Source of the DNA: CAJQQK01 sp965224225 | Lineage (GTDB): Bacteria; Pseudomonadota; Alphaproteobacteria; Rhizobiales; Hyphomicrobiaceae | DNA: 64,000 nt | Assembly: GCA_965224225.1 (NCBI GenBank) | Contig: CBDCZF010000035.1 | Coordinates: forward strand, 930,001-994,000 | Reading direction: 5' to 3' | Shown here: in pieces, positions 32,269 to 40,199 of the stretch | Numbering within the stretch: the stretch's first letter is position 1 | Layout: every line of letters starts with the position of its first letter | Notes under the pieces: model-generated | Told to the model about the DNA's origin: nothing | What the model saw: the letters and a program-made list of their open reading frames with translations, nothing else | The model's database searches: none | Program-made: the position numbers and the translations under genes

Positions 32269-34695
32269 TTGTGGTATCAAGTGGGCAAACCTGGGCCTGT
32301 TGGTGAACATGCAGCGAACGGAACGTTGACTGACCGCCTCGAAATTCTCGAACGTGAACGCCGTCGTCTGGAACAGTTGCTGGCTCCAAACCCGCACTGG
32401 CAGGCGCTCATGCTGCACGACCCAGCCCAGCCGGCTGCCGTCGACCTCGCCAGCCTCGAACCGGACGAGGCCGCGGGACTGCGCAACGACAAGATATTCC
32501 AGGCCTATACCCGGATCGTCGAGGCGATCGAACTGCTGACCGGCCTTGATGATATCAGCCCGGAACCAGCTCAAGGCGACGTACCGGACGGGCTCGAGAG
32601 TCAAGCCGCGCCAAGGCAAAGCAGCGCATTTCGCACGCGGGTGCATGTCAAGCAGCCGCCGCCCCCGCCCGAGCGGCCCGCACCACAGCGTCCGCCCGAT
32701 GACCTGACGGCGATCCGCCGCATCGACCGGGAGCTGGCCGAACGTCTCGCCGCCCTCGGCGTCGCGCATTTCGAGACCATCGCCAACTGGGACCGTGTTC
32801 GTGTCCGCGAAGTCCGCGACCGACTGGACCTCGGCAAACGAATCTGGCGGGAAAACTGGATCGAACAGGCAGCCCTGCTGGTACTACGGGCCGACCGCAC
32901 CGAGGCCGCAGGAGCAGGCGCGACCGCAGACCTGGCCGAAGAGCCTCTCGGCATCGAGCAGACCGAAGAGGCCCAGGCTGCCCCACCGCACGCTGGCCAG
33001 ATCGAAGCATCGGCGGAGCCCGAACCGGAGACGGTCGCCGAAGAAGACCTGGCCGCCGTCGATACCGAGCCTCCTGCGACACCCGACGGACCTGTTGTGG
33101 CAACGAGCGAGCCCGAAGCGCCGCCAACGTCCCATGAACAGCCGCCGCCGATCAGTGAACAGGCGCCGCTGCCGGCCCATCCTGCCGGCACTTCTGCAGG
33201 CAATCACACGCACAAGACCGGTCGCCGCCCGAAGCGGCTGCCGCCGCCGTCGCCCCGGCGCTTTGCCTACATCAAGGGCATTTCCGATGAGATGGCGCAG
33301 GCCTTACGGGTCGCCGGCGTGACATCTTTTGCCGAGATCAGCAAATGGACGCGCGCCGATGTCATGTGGTTCGGAGCGCTGCTTGGACCCAAGGCACACA
33401 TCCCGAACGATCAGTGGATCGAGCAGGCGACCATACTGGCCGATGGCCGCTGGACGCACCATGCGCTGCGCGTCGTGAACGGCGAAACGCGCTCGCTGGT
33501 CGCCGTACCGATCCCGCCTGAGTGGCGCCCGCCGCCGCTGCCAAAGGCCATCGCACCGGCAAATGAGCCGAGGCAAGGACCGCCCGCATCACCCGAGCCC
33601 ATTGCAGTCGTCGTTGAACATACTGCCGCGACGGAGCCCCCGGTCGACGCAGTCCATGCCGGTAAAGCTCAGGACGTAACGCCGGAGCCGACCGTCGAGG
33701 AACCGGCCTTTGCAGATCGCCGATCGCCCGCGATTACAATACCTGTGCCGCCGGAGCCTGTATCGGCGGCGGCGGAACAGCTGGCAGCGGCGCGCACACC
33801 GTTCTCACTCAGGAACCTGCGCCGCCCACCTCCGGATCTCGGCATGCCCTGGCGCCAGCCGGCAGACGCACCCGCTCGGCCGGAGCAAGCCGAAGCTATG
33901 CCTGCAGCAGCGCCTGTGCCGGAACACAGTATCGCAGAGCCGTCGGACGCTGCGAAACAGGCCTCCGACAAGCCTCCACGGACGCTCCCGACGAGCGAAC
34001 CGCAGCCACTACCGCAGGACGACCTGCATATCGCGCCGCCGGCAACCGACGCGCCGTCGGCTGAGACCTCGACGGACGAGGACGCATTCGTGCTGTCGGC
34101 GGCCGACGATCTCGACGATTCGGAGTTTCTGGTCATTCGCAGAGCGGACCAGGCAGAACCGTCGCCAATACCGGATCAACCAGCGGCCGAGATGCCACCG
34201 GCAACGATCGAGCCGGCCGCCCCGCCGGCGCCCGATCCAATCCCCCTGTCGTTTGCCGACGGACCTGGGCCGGCAGATCATTGGAGCACTGACGACGAAC
34301 TCGAGCCGACCGATACCGAAGCGCCGATGGTCTGGCGGGATGAAGCCGAGGTCGTTATCATTTCGCAGTCGCGCAATGACAAGACGGCCGGCAGTGAACG
34401 CGAATGGCCGGAACCCGCAACGGGGGACCTGCAGTATGCACCACGTCTGCTGCGCGAACCCGCACCGGTGACGCGTGGCGAGACCGTACCGTTCGAAGGA
34501 TTTTCGGATTTCGCGGACGAGGCCGAGGAGGCAACTGTCACCATCATCCGCGCTGAGGCGAGCGAGGAGCCGGCGTCATCCATCCTGCCGCAGGACCCGG
34601 CCAACGATCCGGCCGAGCCCCGGCCTGAGCGGCCGGTCGAGCGCGGGGCCCGGCGCATCGGTGCGCGGTTCCTCAAGGCGCTGACCGGCGATTGA
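32269..34695 (+). CDS. large proline/acid-rich protein with two helix-hairpin-helix-like segments
   Basis: The frame encodes about 808 residues. A coiled-coil-like N-terminus ('DRLEILERERRRLEQLL') is followed by two related modules, 'DDLTAIRRIDRELAERLAALGVAHFETIANW' near residue 145 and 'RRFAYIKGISDEMAQALRVAGVTSFAEISKW' near 330, each continuing to a 'W.EQA' motif; these resemble helix-hairpin-helix domains attached to ribosomal or Nuo proteins. The rest is low-complexity Pro/Ala/Glu sequence. The listed start is a TTG; a second TTG at 32326 giving 'MTDRLEILERE' is equally likely. No known function. Confidence 0.7.
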   Translation: MWYQVGKPGPVGEHAANGTLTDRLEILERERRRLEQLLAPNPHWQALMLHDPAQPAAVDLASLEPDEAAGLRNDKIFQAYTRIVEAIELLTGLDDISPEPAQGDVPDGLESQAAPRQSSAFRTRVHVKQPPPPPERPAPQRPPDDLTAIRRIDRELAERLAALGVAHFETIANWDRVRVREVRDRLDLGKRIWRENWIEQAALLVLRADRTEAAGAGATADLAEEPLGIEQTEEAQAAPPHAGQIEASAEPEPETVAEEDLAAVDTEPPATPDGPVVATSEPEAPPTSHEQPPPISEQAPLPAHPAGTSAGNHTHKTGRRPKRLPPPSPRRFAYIKGISDEMAQALRVAGVTSFAEISKWTRADVMWFGALLGPKAHIPNDQWIEQATILADGRWTHHALRVVNGETRSLVAVPIPPEWRPPPLPKAIAPANEPRQGPPASPEPIAVVVEHTAATEPPVDAVHAGKAQDVTPEPTVEEPAFADRRSPAITIPVPPEPVSAAAEQLAAARTPFSLRNLRRPPPDLGMPWRQPADAPARPEQAEAMPAAAPVPEHSIAEPSDAAKQASDKPPRTLPTSEPQPLPQDDLHIAPPATDAPSAETSTDEDAFVLSAADDLDDSEFLVIRRADQAEPSPIPDQPAAEMPPATIEPAAPPAPDPIPLSFADGPGPADHWSTDDELEPTDTEAPMVWRDEAEVVIISQSRNDKTAGSEREWPEPATGDLQYAPRLLREPAPVTRGETVPFEGFSDFADEAEEATVTIIRAEASEEPASSILPQDPANDPAEPRPERPVERGARRIGARFLKALTGD

Positions 34696-34777
34696 AGCCG
34701 ATCCACACGGCCCGCCTGCCTCTCGCCGATGATTCATGATGGTTCATGTTGTCCGATTGAAACCGGATCCGATCACA

Positions 34778-35047
34778 CCAGGTCACAAACTCATAAATCT
34801 TGCCTCATTGGTGTCGGTCAATTTGCTTCGCTGGCAGGAGCAAGGCTGCAGGAGATGTGGTTCATCTTCAAAGCCTTGCGACGCCGCAGCGAAGCAAATT
34901 GGCCACATCCTGCGGACGCCGAAATGGCGCGGCGAACTGCGACGTTGCGGGATTTGCACGGGCAACCAGCCCGCCCTGCATCCCGCGCCTGGCATTTCTT
35001 GGCCATTTCGGCGCCAATGAGGCAAGATTTATGAGTTTGTGACCTAG
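34778..35047. mobile_element. 270-bp MITE-like element, copy 1
   Basis: Terminal inverted repeats of 32 bases begin GGTCACAAACTCATAAATC at the left and are exactly mirrored at 35014-35045. The right edge is CTAG (35044-35047), the left CCAG. Two internal stem pairs lie at 34819-34833/34887-34901 and 34918-34928/35002-35012. A nearly identical copy in the opposite orientation lies at 59985-60254. No protein is convincingly encoded. Confidence 0.88.
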
Positions 35048-35117
35048 AGCAATATCCGACCGGACGGAATCGGACGCGAGCATTCCGATGCCGTACGGTC
35101 GGATGAAAATTGCTCTA
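35045..35117. repeat. palindromic repeat TAGAGCAAT type
   Basis: TAGAGCAAT...TCCGACC pairs with GGTCGGA...ATTGCTCTA at the other end, giving a 73-bp imperfect hairpin. It abuts the MITE edge. Confidence 0.7.
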
Positions 35118-35130
35118 GAAACGAAACAGA

Positions 35131-35195
35131 TAGAGCATCTTTATCCGCTCGAAACAGAACCGCCTCGCGGTTCCATTTGATCGGATGATGCTCTA
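35131..35195. repeat. palindromic repeat TAGAGCATC type
   Basis: TAGAGCATC...ATCCG pairs with CGGATGATGCTCTA, with an inner AACCGC/GCGGTT hairpin. It is related to, but distinct from, the repeat at 35045-35117, and lies 28 bases before the mcd ribosome binding region. Confidence 0.7.
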
Positions 35196-35240
35196 TTCTG
35201 CACCGCACAATTTTTCCGCGACATGAAGGAAATCAGACCT

Positions 35241-36923
35241 ATGAGCGCTGCCGTCGACCTTCAGGCTGGAGCTTCGCCCAGTAGTCCCGCTGCCCGCGAT
35301 GTGCTCGAAGGTGCAAGCTCGGTCGCCGATGCTGCCGATCGGCTGCTCTCGATTGCCAAGCGTTCGGTGGCCGAGATGATGGCAGGTGCCGAGTCAGCTG
35401 ACAGCCATCAGCATGCCGGCCATGGCCTTGCCTGGCTTGCAACCTACGCCCAATCCCTGCGCCAACTCTCAGCCTGGGCCCATCGCCTCGACGGCGAAGG
35501 ACGGTTCGGCGAAACCGAGCGCCTCATCACCCAGATCGGCATTCACGAATACGCCCACCAGATCGCTGGCGGCATCGCGATGAGCCAGAACGAAGTCGTG
35601 CGCCCCGCCGATCTCGCCATCCCGCGCGCGGACCTGCGCCGCTACGAGGACGAGGTCTTCGCGGTTACCGACGACTGGCCTCTGGAAAGTGCCAAGCGGG
35701 CTCTTGCCGCGCGCATCGCCGAGCAGCCGGGCGCGACCACCTTCGGTGACACCGGCCTCGATGAAATTCACGGCGCCATGCATGAAGAGATGCGCCGTTT
35801 CTCGGAGGCCGAGGTTCGTCCCTTTGCCCACGAGTGGCACTTGGCGAACGAGTACATCCCGCTCGAAGTGATCGAGAAGCTGGCCGAACTCGGCGTCTTC
35901 GGCGTGTCATTTCCCGAAGAATTCGGCGGCATGGGGCTTGGCAAGGAGGCGATGTGCATCGTCTCGGAGGAACTGTCACGCGGCTATATCGGCGTGGGCT
36001 CGCTCGGCACGCGTTCCGAGATCGCTGGCGAACTGATCCTGGCGAACGGCACTGATGAGCAAAAGCAGAAGTACCTGCCGAGGATCGCCTCGGGCGAGTT
36101 GATCCCGACGGCGGTCTTCACCGAACCCAACACCGGTTCCGATCTTGCATCCCTGACGACGCGTGCCGAACTCCTTGGCGATGATTATGTCGTCACCGGC
36201 CAGAAGACTTGGATCACGCATCCCGTGCGCGCCGACATCATGACGCTGCTCGTGCGCACCAACCCCGACGAACGGGGGTATCGGGGGCTCTCGATGCTGC
36301 TTGCTGAAAAGCCGCGCGGCAGCGATGCCGAGCCGTTTCCCGCCGACGGGATGACCGGCGGCGAGATCGAGGTTCTGGGCTATCGCGGCATGAAGGAATA
36401 CGACATTTCTTTCGACGGTTTCCGGGTGCCCAGGAGCCAGTTGCTGGGCGGTAGTGAGGGACAGGGCTTCAAACAATTGATGGCAACCTTCGAGGCGGCC
36501 CGCATCCAGACGGCGGCGCGCGCCATCGGCGTTGCCCAGTCGGCGATGGACCTGGGGCTTGCCTATGCCCTCGAGCGGCGCCAGTTCGGCAAGGAGATCT
36601 TCAATTTCCCGCGCGTTGCCAACAAGCTCGTGATGATGGCGGTCGAGATCATGATCGCGCGCCAGCTCACCTATTTCTCGGCGCGCGAGAAGGACCAGGG
36701 CCGGCGCTGCGATCTCGAGGCCGGCATGGCGAAATTGCTGGCCGCACGGATCGCCTGGGCCTCGGCTGACAACGCGCTGCAGATCCACGGCGGCAACGGC
36801 TTCGCGCTCGAATATCCAGTGAGCCGCGTGCTCTGCGATGCCCGCATCCTCAATATCTTCGAGGGTGCCGCCGAAATCCAGGCCCAGGTCATCGCACGAC
36901 GCCTGCTCGAGCGGGGCAATTAG
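35241..36923 (+). CDS. mcd: (2S)-methylsuccinyl-CoA dehydrogenase
   Basis: The 560-residue protein is a full acyl-CoA dehydrogenase (residues about 180-555; 'YIGVGSLGTRSEIAGELIL', 'AVFTEPNTGSDLASLTTRAE', 'LQIHGGNGFALEYP') with the 170-residue N-terminal extension ('HGLAWLATYAQSLRQLSAWA...GGIAMSQNEV') that marks Mcd of the ethylmalonyl-CoA pathway. It oxidises (2S)-methylsuccinyl-CoA to mesaconyl-CoA with FAD. AAGGA upstream favours this ATG; an earlier ATG at 35223 is possible. Other pathway genes are not in the window. Confidence 0.94.
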   Translation: MSAAVDLQAGASPSSPAARDVLEGASSVADAADRLLSIAKRSVAEMMAGAESADSHQHAGHGLAWLATYAQSLRQLSAWAHRLDGEGRFGETERLITQIGIHEYAHQIAGGIAMSQNEVVRPADLAIPRADLRRYEDEVFAVTDDWPLESAKRALAARIAEQPGATTFGDTGLDEIHGAMHEEMRRFSEAEVRPFAHEWHLANEYIPLEVIEKLAELGVFGVSFPEEFGGMGLGKEAMCIVSEELSRGYIGVGSLGTRSEIAGELILANGTDEQKQKYLPRIASGELIPTAVFTEPNTGSDLASLTTRAELLGDDYVVTGQKTWITHPVRADIMTLLVRTNPDERGYRGLSMLLAEKPRGSDAEPFPADGMTGGEIEVLGYRGMKEYDISFDGFRVPRSQLLGGSEGQGFKQLMATFEAARIQTAARAIGVAQSAMDLGLAYALERRQFGKEIFNFPRVANKLVMMAVEIMIARQLTYFSAREKDQGRRCDLEAGMAKLLAARIAWASADNALQIHGGNGFALEYPVSRVLCDARILNIFEGAAEIQAQVIARRLLERGN

Positions 36924-37086
36924 CGCGATACCCCAGGGGAACCCAGCCAAATCAATCTATCAATATCGATACATACGAATATTTGCATCTTTGCCAACTC
37001 GCTTCTAGACTAGGTCCGTTAACCAGCAACATCGTCGTGTCCGGGTGTTGTCGGCGTCAGAGGATCGAGCCGGAGGAACAGGCAGA

Positions 37087-37470
37087 ATGAAACGCAATTC
37101 GTTTGTGATCGCCCTGATGACGGGCATTTGTTTGGTCGGCAGCAATGCTGCGTCGGCATCGGAATTGACCGACATGGTCGGCACCTGGAAATGGACCGAC
37201 TACGTCATCGAAGTCCAGGAGTGCGCGACGAACCCGTCCGGCGCAAAACTTTGCGCAATCGTCCAGGAAGGTCCGCAGAACAAGGGCATGGAAATGATCC
37301 GCTCGCAGCTCGAAAAGAAGGGCAGCGACTTCGTCGGGCAGATCGCTCACCCGGCAACCGGCGACATTTACAATACCCGCATGACCTATCAGGCCCCCGA
37401 CACCTGGCACATGGATGGCTGCACGTCGAACGGCGTGTGCGCCCAGGGCGACTTTGTGCGGTTGAAGTAG
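37087..37470 (+). CDS. exported DUF2147-like protein
   Basis: The 127-residue product has a signal peptide ('IALMTGICLVGSNAASAS') and a small secreted domain: 'DMVGTWKWTDYVIEVQECATNPSGAKLCAIVQEGP' then 'TRMTYQAPDTWHMDGCTSNGVCAQGDFVRL', with four Cys that probably pair. It resembles the DUF2147 family represented again at 54077. GGAGGAACAGGCAG precedes the ATG. A hairpin follows the stop. Confidence 0.75.
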   Translation: MKRNSFVIALMTGICLVGSNAASASELTDMVGTWKWTDYVIEVQECATNPSGAKLCAIVQEGPQNKGMEMIRSQLEKKGSDFVGQIAHPATGDIYNTRMTYQAPDTWHMDGCTSNGVCAQGDFVRLK

Positions 37471-37477
37471 CTGTCGG

Positions 37478-37508
37478 GGCCAACAACCGGGTGAGGTTGT
37501 TGTTGGCC
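37478..37508 (+). terminator. hairpin after DUF2147-like gene
   Basis: GGCCAACAAC (37478-37487) pairs with GTTGTTGGCC (37499-37508). It starts seven bases after the stop and likely ends that transcript, although a U-run is missing. Confidence 0.6.
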
Positions 37509-37567
37509 GCGGTTCTTGATCGCATCGCCGGCAGCCTCGTGGCGTTTCCTCAGCTCAGGAGTTTCAG

Positions 37568-37921
37568 GTGAAGCAGTTCATGATTGATGCCATGGCGGCG
37601 ATGATGCCGTTCATGCGTCCGCTTTCGATTGCCGGTCTGATATTCGTTGTCATGGGCTTCGTTCTGCCGCTTCTGTCGCAGGGCAGGGCGGCACGATGGA
37701 GCGGTAACTTGGCACTGGCAGCCGGCTTCTTCTTCCTGGCCTGCGAAATCGCCGGACGGTTCCTCGGATTTGCACCGACCATACTCTACGCCGATCCAAT
37801 GGACCGCGAATTGTACCGCAATCAATGGCCGTTCTGGACGATCGGTGCCGCCCTGGCGATGGCCGGAATAATCATCCGGCGCATCAGCGGCCGAAACACC
37901 GCCGACTTGAAGACGCCTTAG
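37568..37921 (+). CDS. small multi-pass membrane protein, hypothetical
   Basis: The 117-residue protein starts with GTG after AGGAG and has three hydrophobic segments ('PLSIAGLIFVVMGFVLPLL', 'LALAAGFFFLACEIAGRFLG', 'FWTIGAALAMAGIIIRRI'). The arrangement recalls the tail of DMSO-reductase anchor subunits, but similarity is too weak to assign. It precedes the DsrE-like gene by 92 bases. Confidence 0.65.
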   Translation: MKQFMIDAMAAMMPFMRPLSIAGLIFVVMGFVLPLLSQGRAARWSGNLALAAGFFFLACEIAGRFLGFAPTILYADPMDRELYRNQWPFWTIGAALAMAGIIIRRISGRNTADLKTP

Positions 37922-38013
37922 CAGGCGTCACGACATTCTGATTTGGTGGCTGCCGAAACCGCAGCCACACTTGTGCTAATACGAACCAGCTTCAGTCTAG
38001 GAGGCAAACCGAT

Positions 38014-38511
38014 ATGGACGAGAACACCTCGAACGCCAAACAAATGTCGATAATCGTTACCAAGGGGACGTTGGACTGGGCCTACCCACCATTCATCCTG
38101 GCAACAACCGCTGCCGCGATGGATGTGAAAGTCACGATGTTCTTCACCTTTTACGGACTTCCTCTGCTCCAAAAGAAGCTCAACCTGCAAATCTCGCCGT
38201 TGGGCAAGCCCGACATGGCCATGCCGATGATGGGCATGCACATGAAGATGCCGAACCTGGTCGCAGCTGTTCCGGGCGTGAACGCTGCCGCGACCACAAT
38301 GATGAAGAACCTCATCAAGAAGAAGGGGGTGGCCTCGATCGAAGATCTGCGCGAGGCCGCCATCGAAAGTGATGTGCGGTTCATCGGCTGTCAGATGACG
38401 ATGGATCTGTTCGAATTCGACAAGAAGGACATGATCGACGGCATCGAGCTTGGCGGCGCTGCTACATATATGGAAGAAGCGCTGAAGTCCGATATCAACC
38501 TCTTTATCTGA
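38014..38511 (+). CDS. DsrE/DsrF/DrsH-like protein
   Basis: The 165-residue protein belongs to the DsrE superfamily subgroup with 'SIIVTKGTLDWAYPPFILATTAAAMDVKVTMFFTFYGL' and a conserved Cys in 'VRFIGCQMTMDLFEF', used by family members to carry sulfane sulfur. A Met-rich internal stretch ('MAMPMMGMHMKMPNL') is typical. TAGGAGGCAAACCGAT gives a firm start. No dsr or sox genes are nearby, so its sulfur relay partner is unknown. Confidence 0.88.
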   Translation: MDENTSNAKQMSIIVTKGTLDWAYPPFILATTAAAMDVKVTMFFTFYGLPLLQKKLNLQISPLGKPDMAMPMMGMHMKMPNLVAAVPGVNAAATTMMKNLIKKKGVASIEDLREAAIESDVRFIGCQMTMDLFEFDKKDMIDGIELGGAATYMEEALKSDINLFI

Positions 38512-38840
38512 GCGACGCGTCGCGCCAGTTCGAGAGGAGAGGACACTCTCGTGAGCCATCGGTTCCGGCTGTGGCAAATGCAACACGCTGCGCCGGTTCC
38601 GATAACAAATCTGCCCCATACTGACCTGTTTGCTTGAACTTTATTAACCTCATTGGCATCATATTTATGAATGCGCATGTGTATCTGGCTGTATGGGTTC
38701 TCTGCTCCAAACAACCACGCGGCAATCGAAACGCCCTCTCTCAAAGGCTCGGCCAACCGCCCCACAGCGCCTAAGTTGTACATCGTCGATCAGTGCGGCG
38801 GCGTCTACGGGATTAGCGATGCAGAGTGGGGGTAAATGGG
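38512..38840. other. intergenic region before the FadL-type gene
   Basis: These 329 bases hold no convincing gene on either strand. A perfect 12-mer palindrome GCGACGCGTCGC lies directly after the DsrE-like stop and CGAGAG...CTCTCG follows; both could form 3' structures. The middle is unusually AT-rich and probably carries the promoter of the FadL-type gene. Confidence 0.5.
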
Positions 38841-40124
38841 ATGAGCCTTAATTCACGAATTTCGTTGATCTGCGCCGCAACGATTGTCGCCCTGGCGCCC
38901 GTAGAGATGGCCAGTGCGACGGATGGATATTTCGCGCACGGCTTCGGCGCCCGCCACAAGGCGCTTGGCGGTTCCGGCGTCGCTGATGGCAACGATGCAA
39001 CGACAGCGGCGCTCAATCCCGCCGGTCTGGTTCATTTGAAGAGATCTGAGTTTTCGGCCTCTGTCACGGCTTTCAGTCCGCACCGCAAATACGATCAGAC
39101 CGGTTTCACGAGGACGGCACCGTTCGCCGGCCCCGGCACCGTCGAGAGCGACGAGAATCTTTTCGCGATCCCCAACATGGCCTACGCCAGACGGCTCGAA
39201 GGCTTCGCGCTGTTCGATGTCTTCGGCATGACGGTTTACGGCAACGGCGGCATGAACACGTCCTATGCTCCGACGTCTGCCGGCGGTGTGTTCGGCACGC
39301 CGTTCCGAACAGGTGTCAACCTCGAACAGGCATTCCTGTCCGTTGCCGTCGCCAAGCGGCTCGGTTCATTTTCGGTTGGCATCGCGCCGATCATCGCCAG
39401 GCAGCAGTTTCGGGCGCAAGGCCTGCAGAGCTTCGGCGTCGCTGACCGGGGCCACGACGTTTCTTGGGGCTACGGTGTGCGCGCCGGCGTTGAACTGGAG
39501 CTTGCACCGGGCGTTCGCGCCGGCGTCGCTGGCAATTCGCGAATCTATATGACGCGGTTCGACAGGTATGCCAACCTGTTCGCGGAGAACGGTGATTTCG
39601 ATATCCCGCCTTCGCTGCAGGCCGGTATCGCAATCGATTTTGGTTCGAACCTGACCGTGACGGCTGATTACAAGCGCATCTGGTATTCGGAGGTCGCCGC
39701 CGTCGGCAATCCCTCGACACTGATCCTCGGCGGTAATCCGCTGGGCGGTGCAAACGGCCCTGGTTTCGGCTGGCAGGATATCGACATATTCAAGTTCGGG
39801 CTGGAATGGCAGGCATCAGAAATGCTGACCCTGCGTGCTGGCTATTCGTACAATACCCAGCCAATCAAATCGCGCGATGTCACCTTCAACATTCTGGCTC
39901 CCGGCGTCGTGCAGCACCACATCACGGCCGGTGCCGAACTCCGGTTGGATAACAACTGGTCACTTGAACTTGCAGGCATGTACGCACCGGAAACGTCGGT
40001 GACAGGGAACCATCTCTTCAACGGTGCAGACCCGTGCTTCCCGGGTGGCCCGGCATGCGATGGTACTGAGACGATCAGCATGTACCAATACGAGGTGACC
40101 GCTGGGATCAAGTATAAGTTCTAG
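38841..40124 (+). CDS. OmpP1/FadL family outer-membrane protein
   Basis: The 427-residue protein has a signal peptide ending 'MASATDGYFAHGFGARHKALGGSGVADGNDATTAALNPAGL', the FadL hatch signature with its conserved NPA. The remainder alternates strands as in a 14-stranded barrel, ending with the C-terminal 'YEVTAGIKYKF' whose final Phe suits outer-membrane insertion. It should let hydrophobic molecules such as fatty acids or aromatics pass. A GTG at 38826 is an alternative start. Confidence 0.93.
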   Translation: MSLNSRISLICAATIVALAPVEMASATDGYFAHGFGARHKALGGSGVADGNDATTAALNPAGLVHLKRSEFSASVTAFSPHRKYDQTGFTRTAPFAGPGTVESDENLFAIPNMAYARRLEGFALFDVFGMTVYGNGGMNTSYAPTSAGGVFGTPFRTGVNLEQAFLSVAVAKRLGSFSVGIAPIIARQQFRAQGLQSFGVADRGHDVSWGYGVRAGVELELAPGVRAGVAGNSRIYMTRFDRYANLFAENGDFDIPPSLQAGIAIDFGSNLTVTADYKRIWYSEVAAVGNPSTLILGGNPLGGANGPGFGWQDIDIFKFGLEWQASEMLTLRAGYSYNTQPIKSRDVTFNILAPGVVQHHITAGAELRLDNNWSLELAGMYAPETSVTGNHLFNGADPCFPGGPACDGTETISMYQYEVTAGIKYKF

Positions 40125-40141
40125 CTTCAACCAAACATTCA

Positions 40142-40169
40142 AGCGAAGCCTGCGTTGGCCGGCTTCGCT
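40142..40169. terminator. bidirectional hairpin between fadL-like and acyltransferase genes
   Basis: AGCGAAGCC (40142-40150) pairs with GGCTTCGCT (40161-40169) with a 10-base loop. It sits between convergent genes, 17 bases past one stop and 30 from the other. Confidence 0.6.
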
Positions 40170-40199
40170 GATCTGATTATTTGGTTCTCGGCTCCGGCA

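Noticed and set aside
34783..35083. Open frames of 70-100 codons on both strands of the 270-bp element
   Set aside because: Similar frames appear on both strands because of the inverted repeats and low stop frequency; no start signal or family match was seen. They resemble other non-coding MITEs.
38391..38783. A 130-codon minus-strand frame in the gap before the FadL-type gene
   Set aside because: It overlaps the DsrE-like gene end, has no ribosome binding site and no family resemblance.
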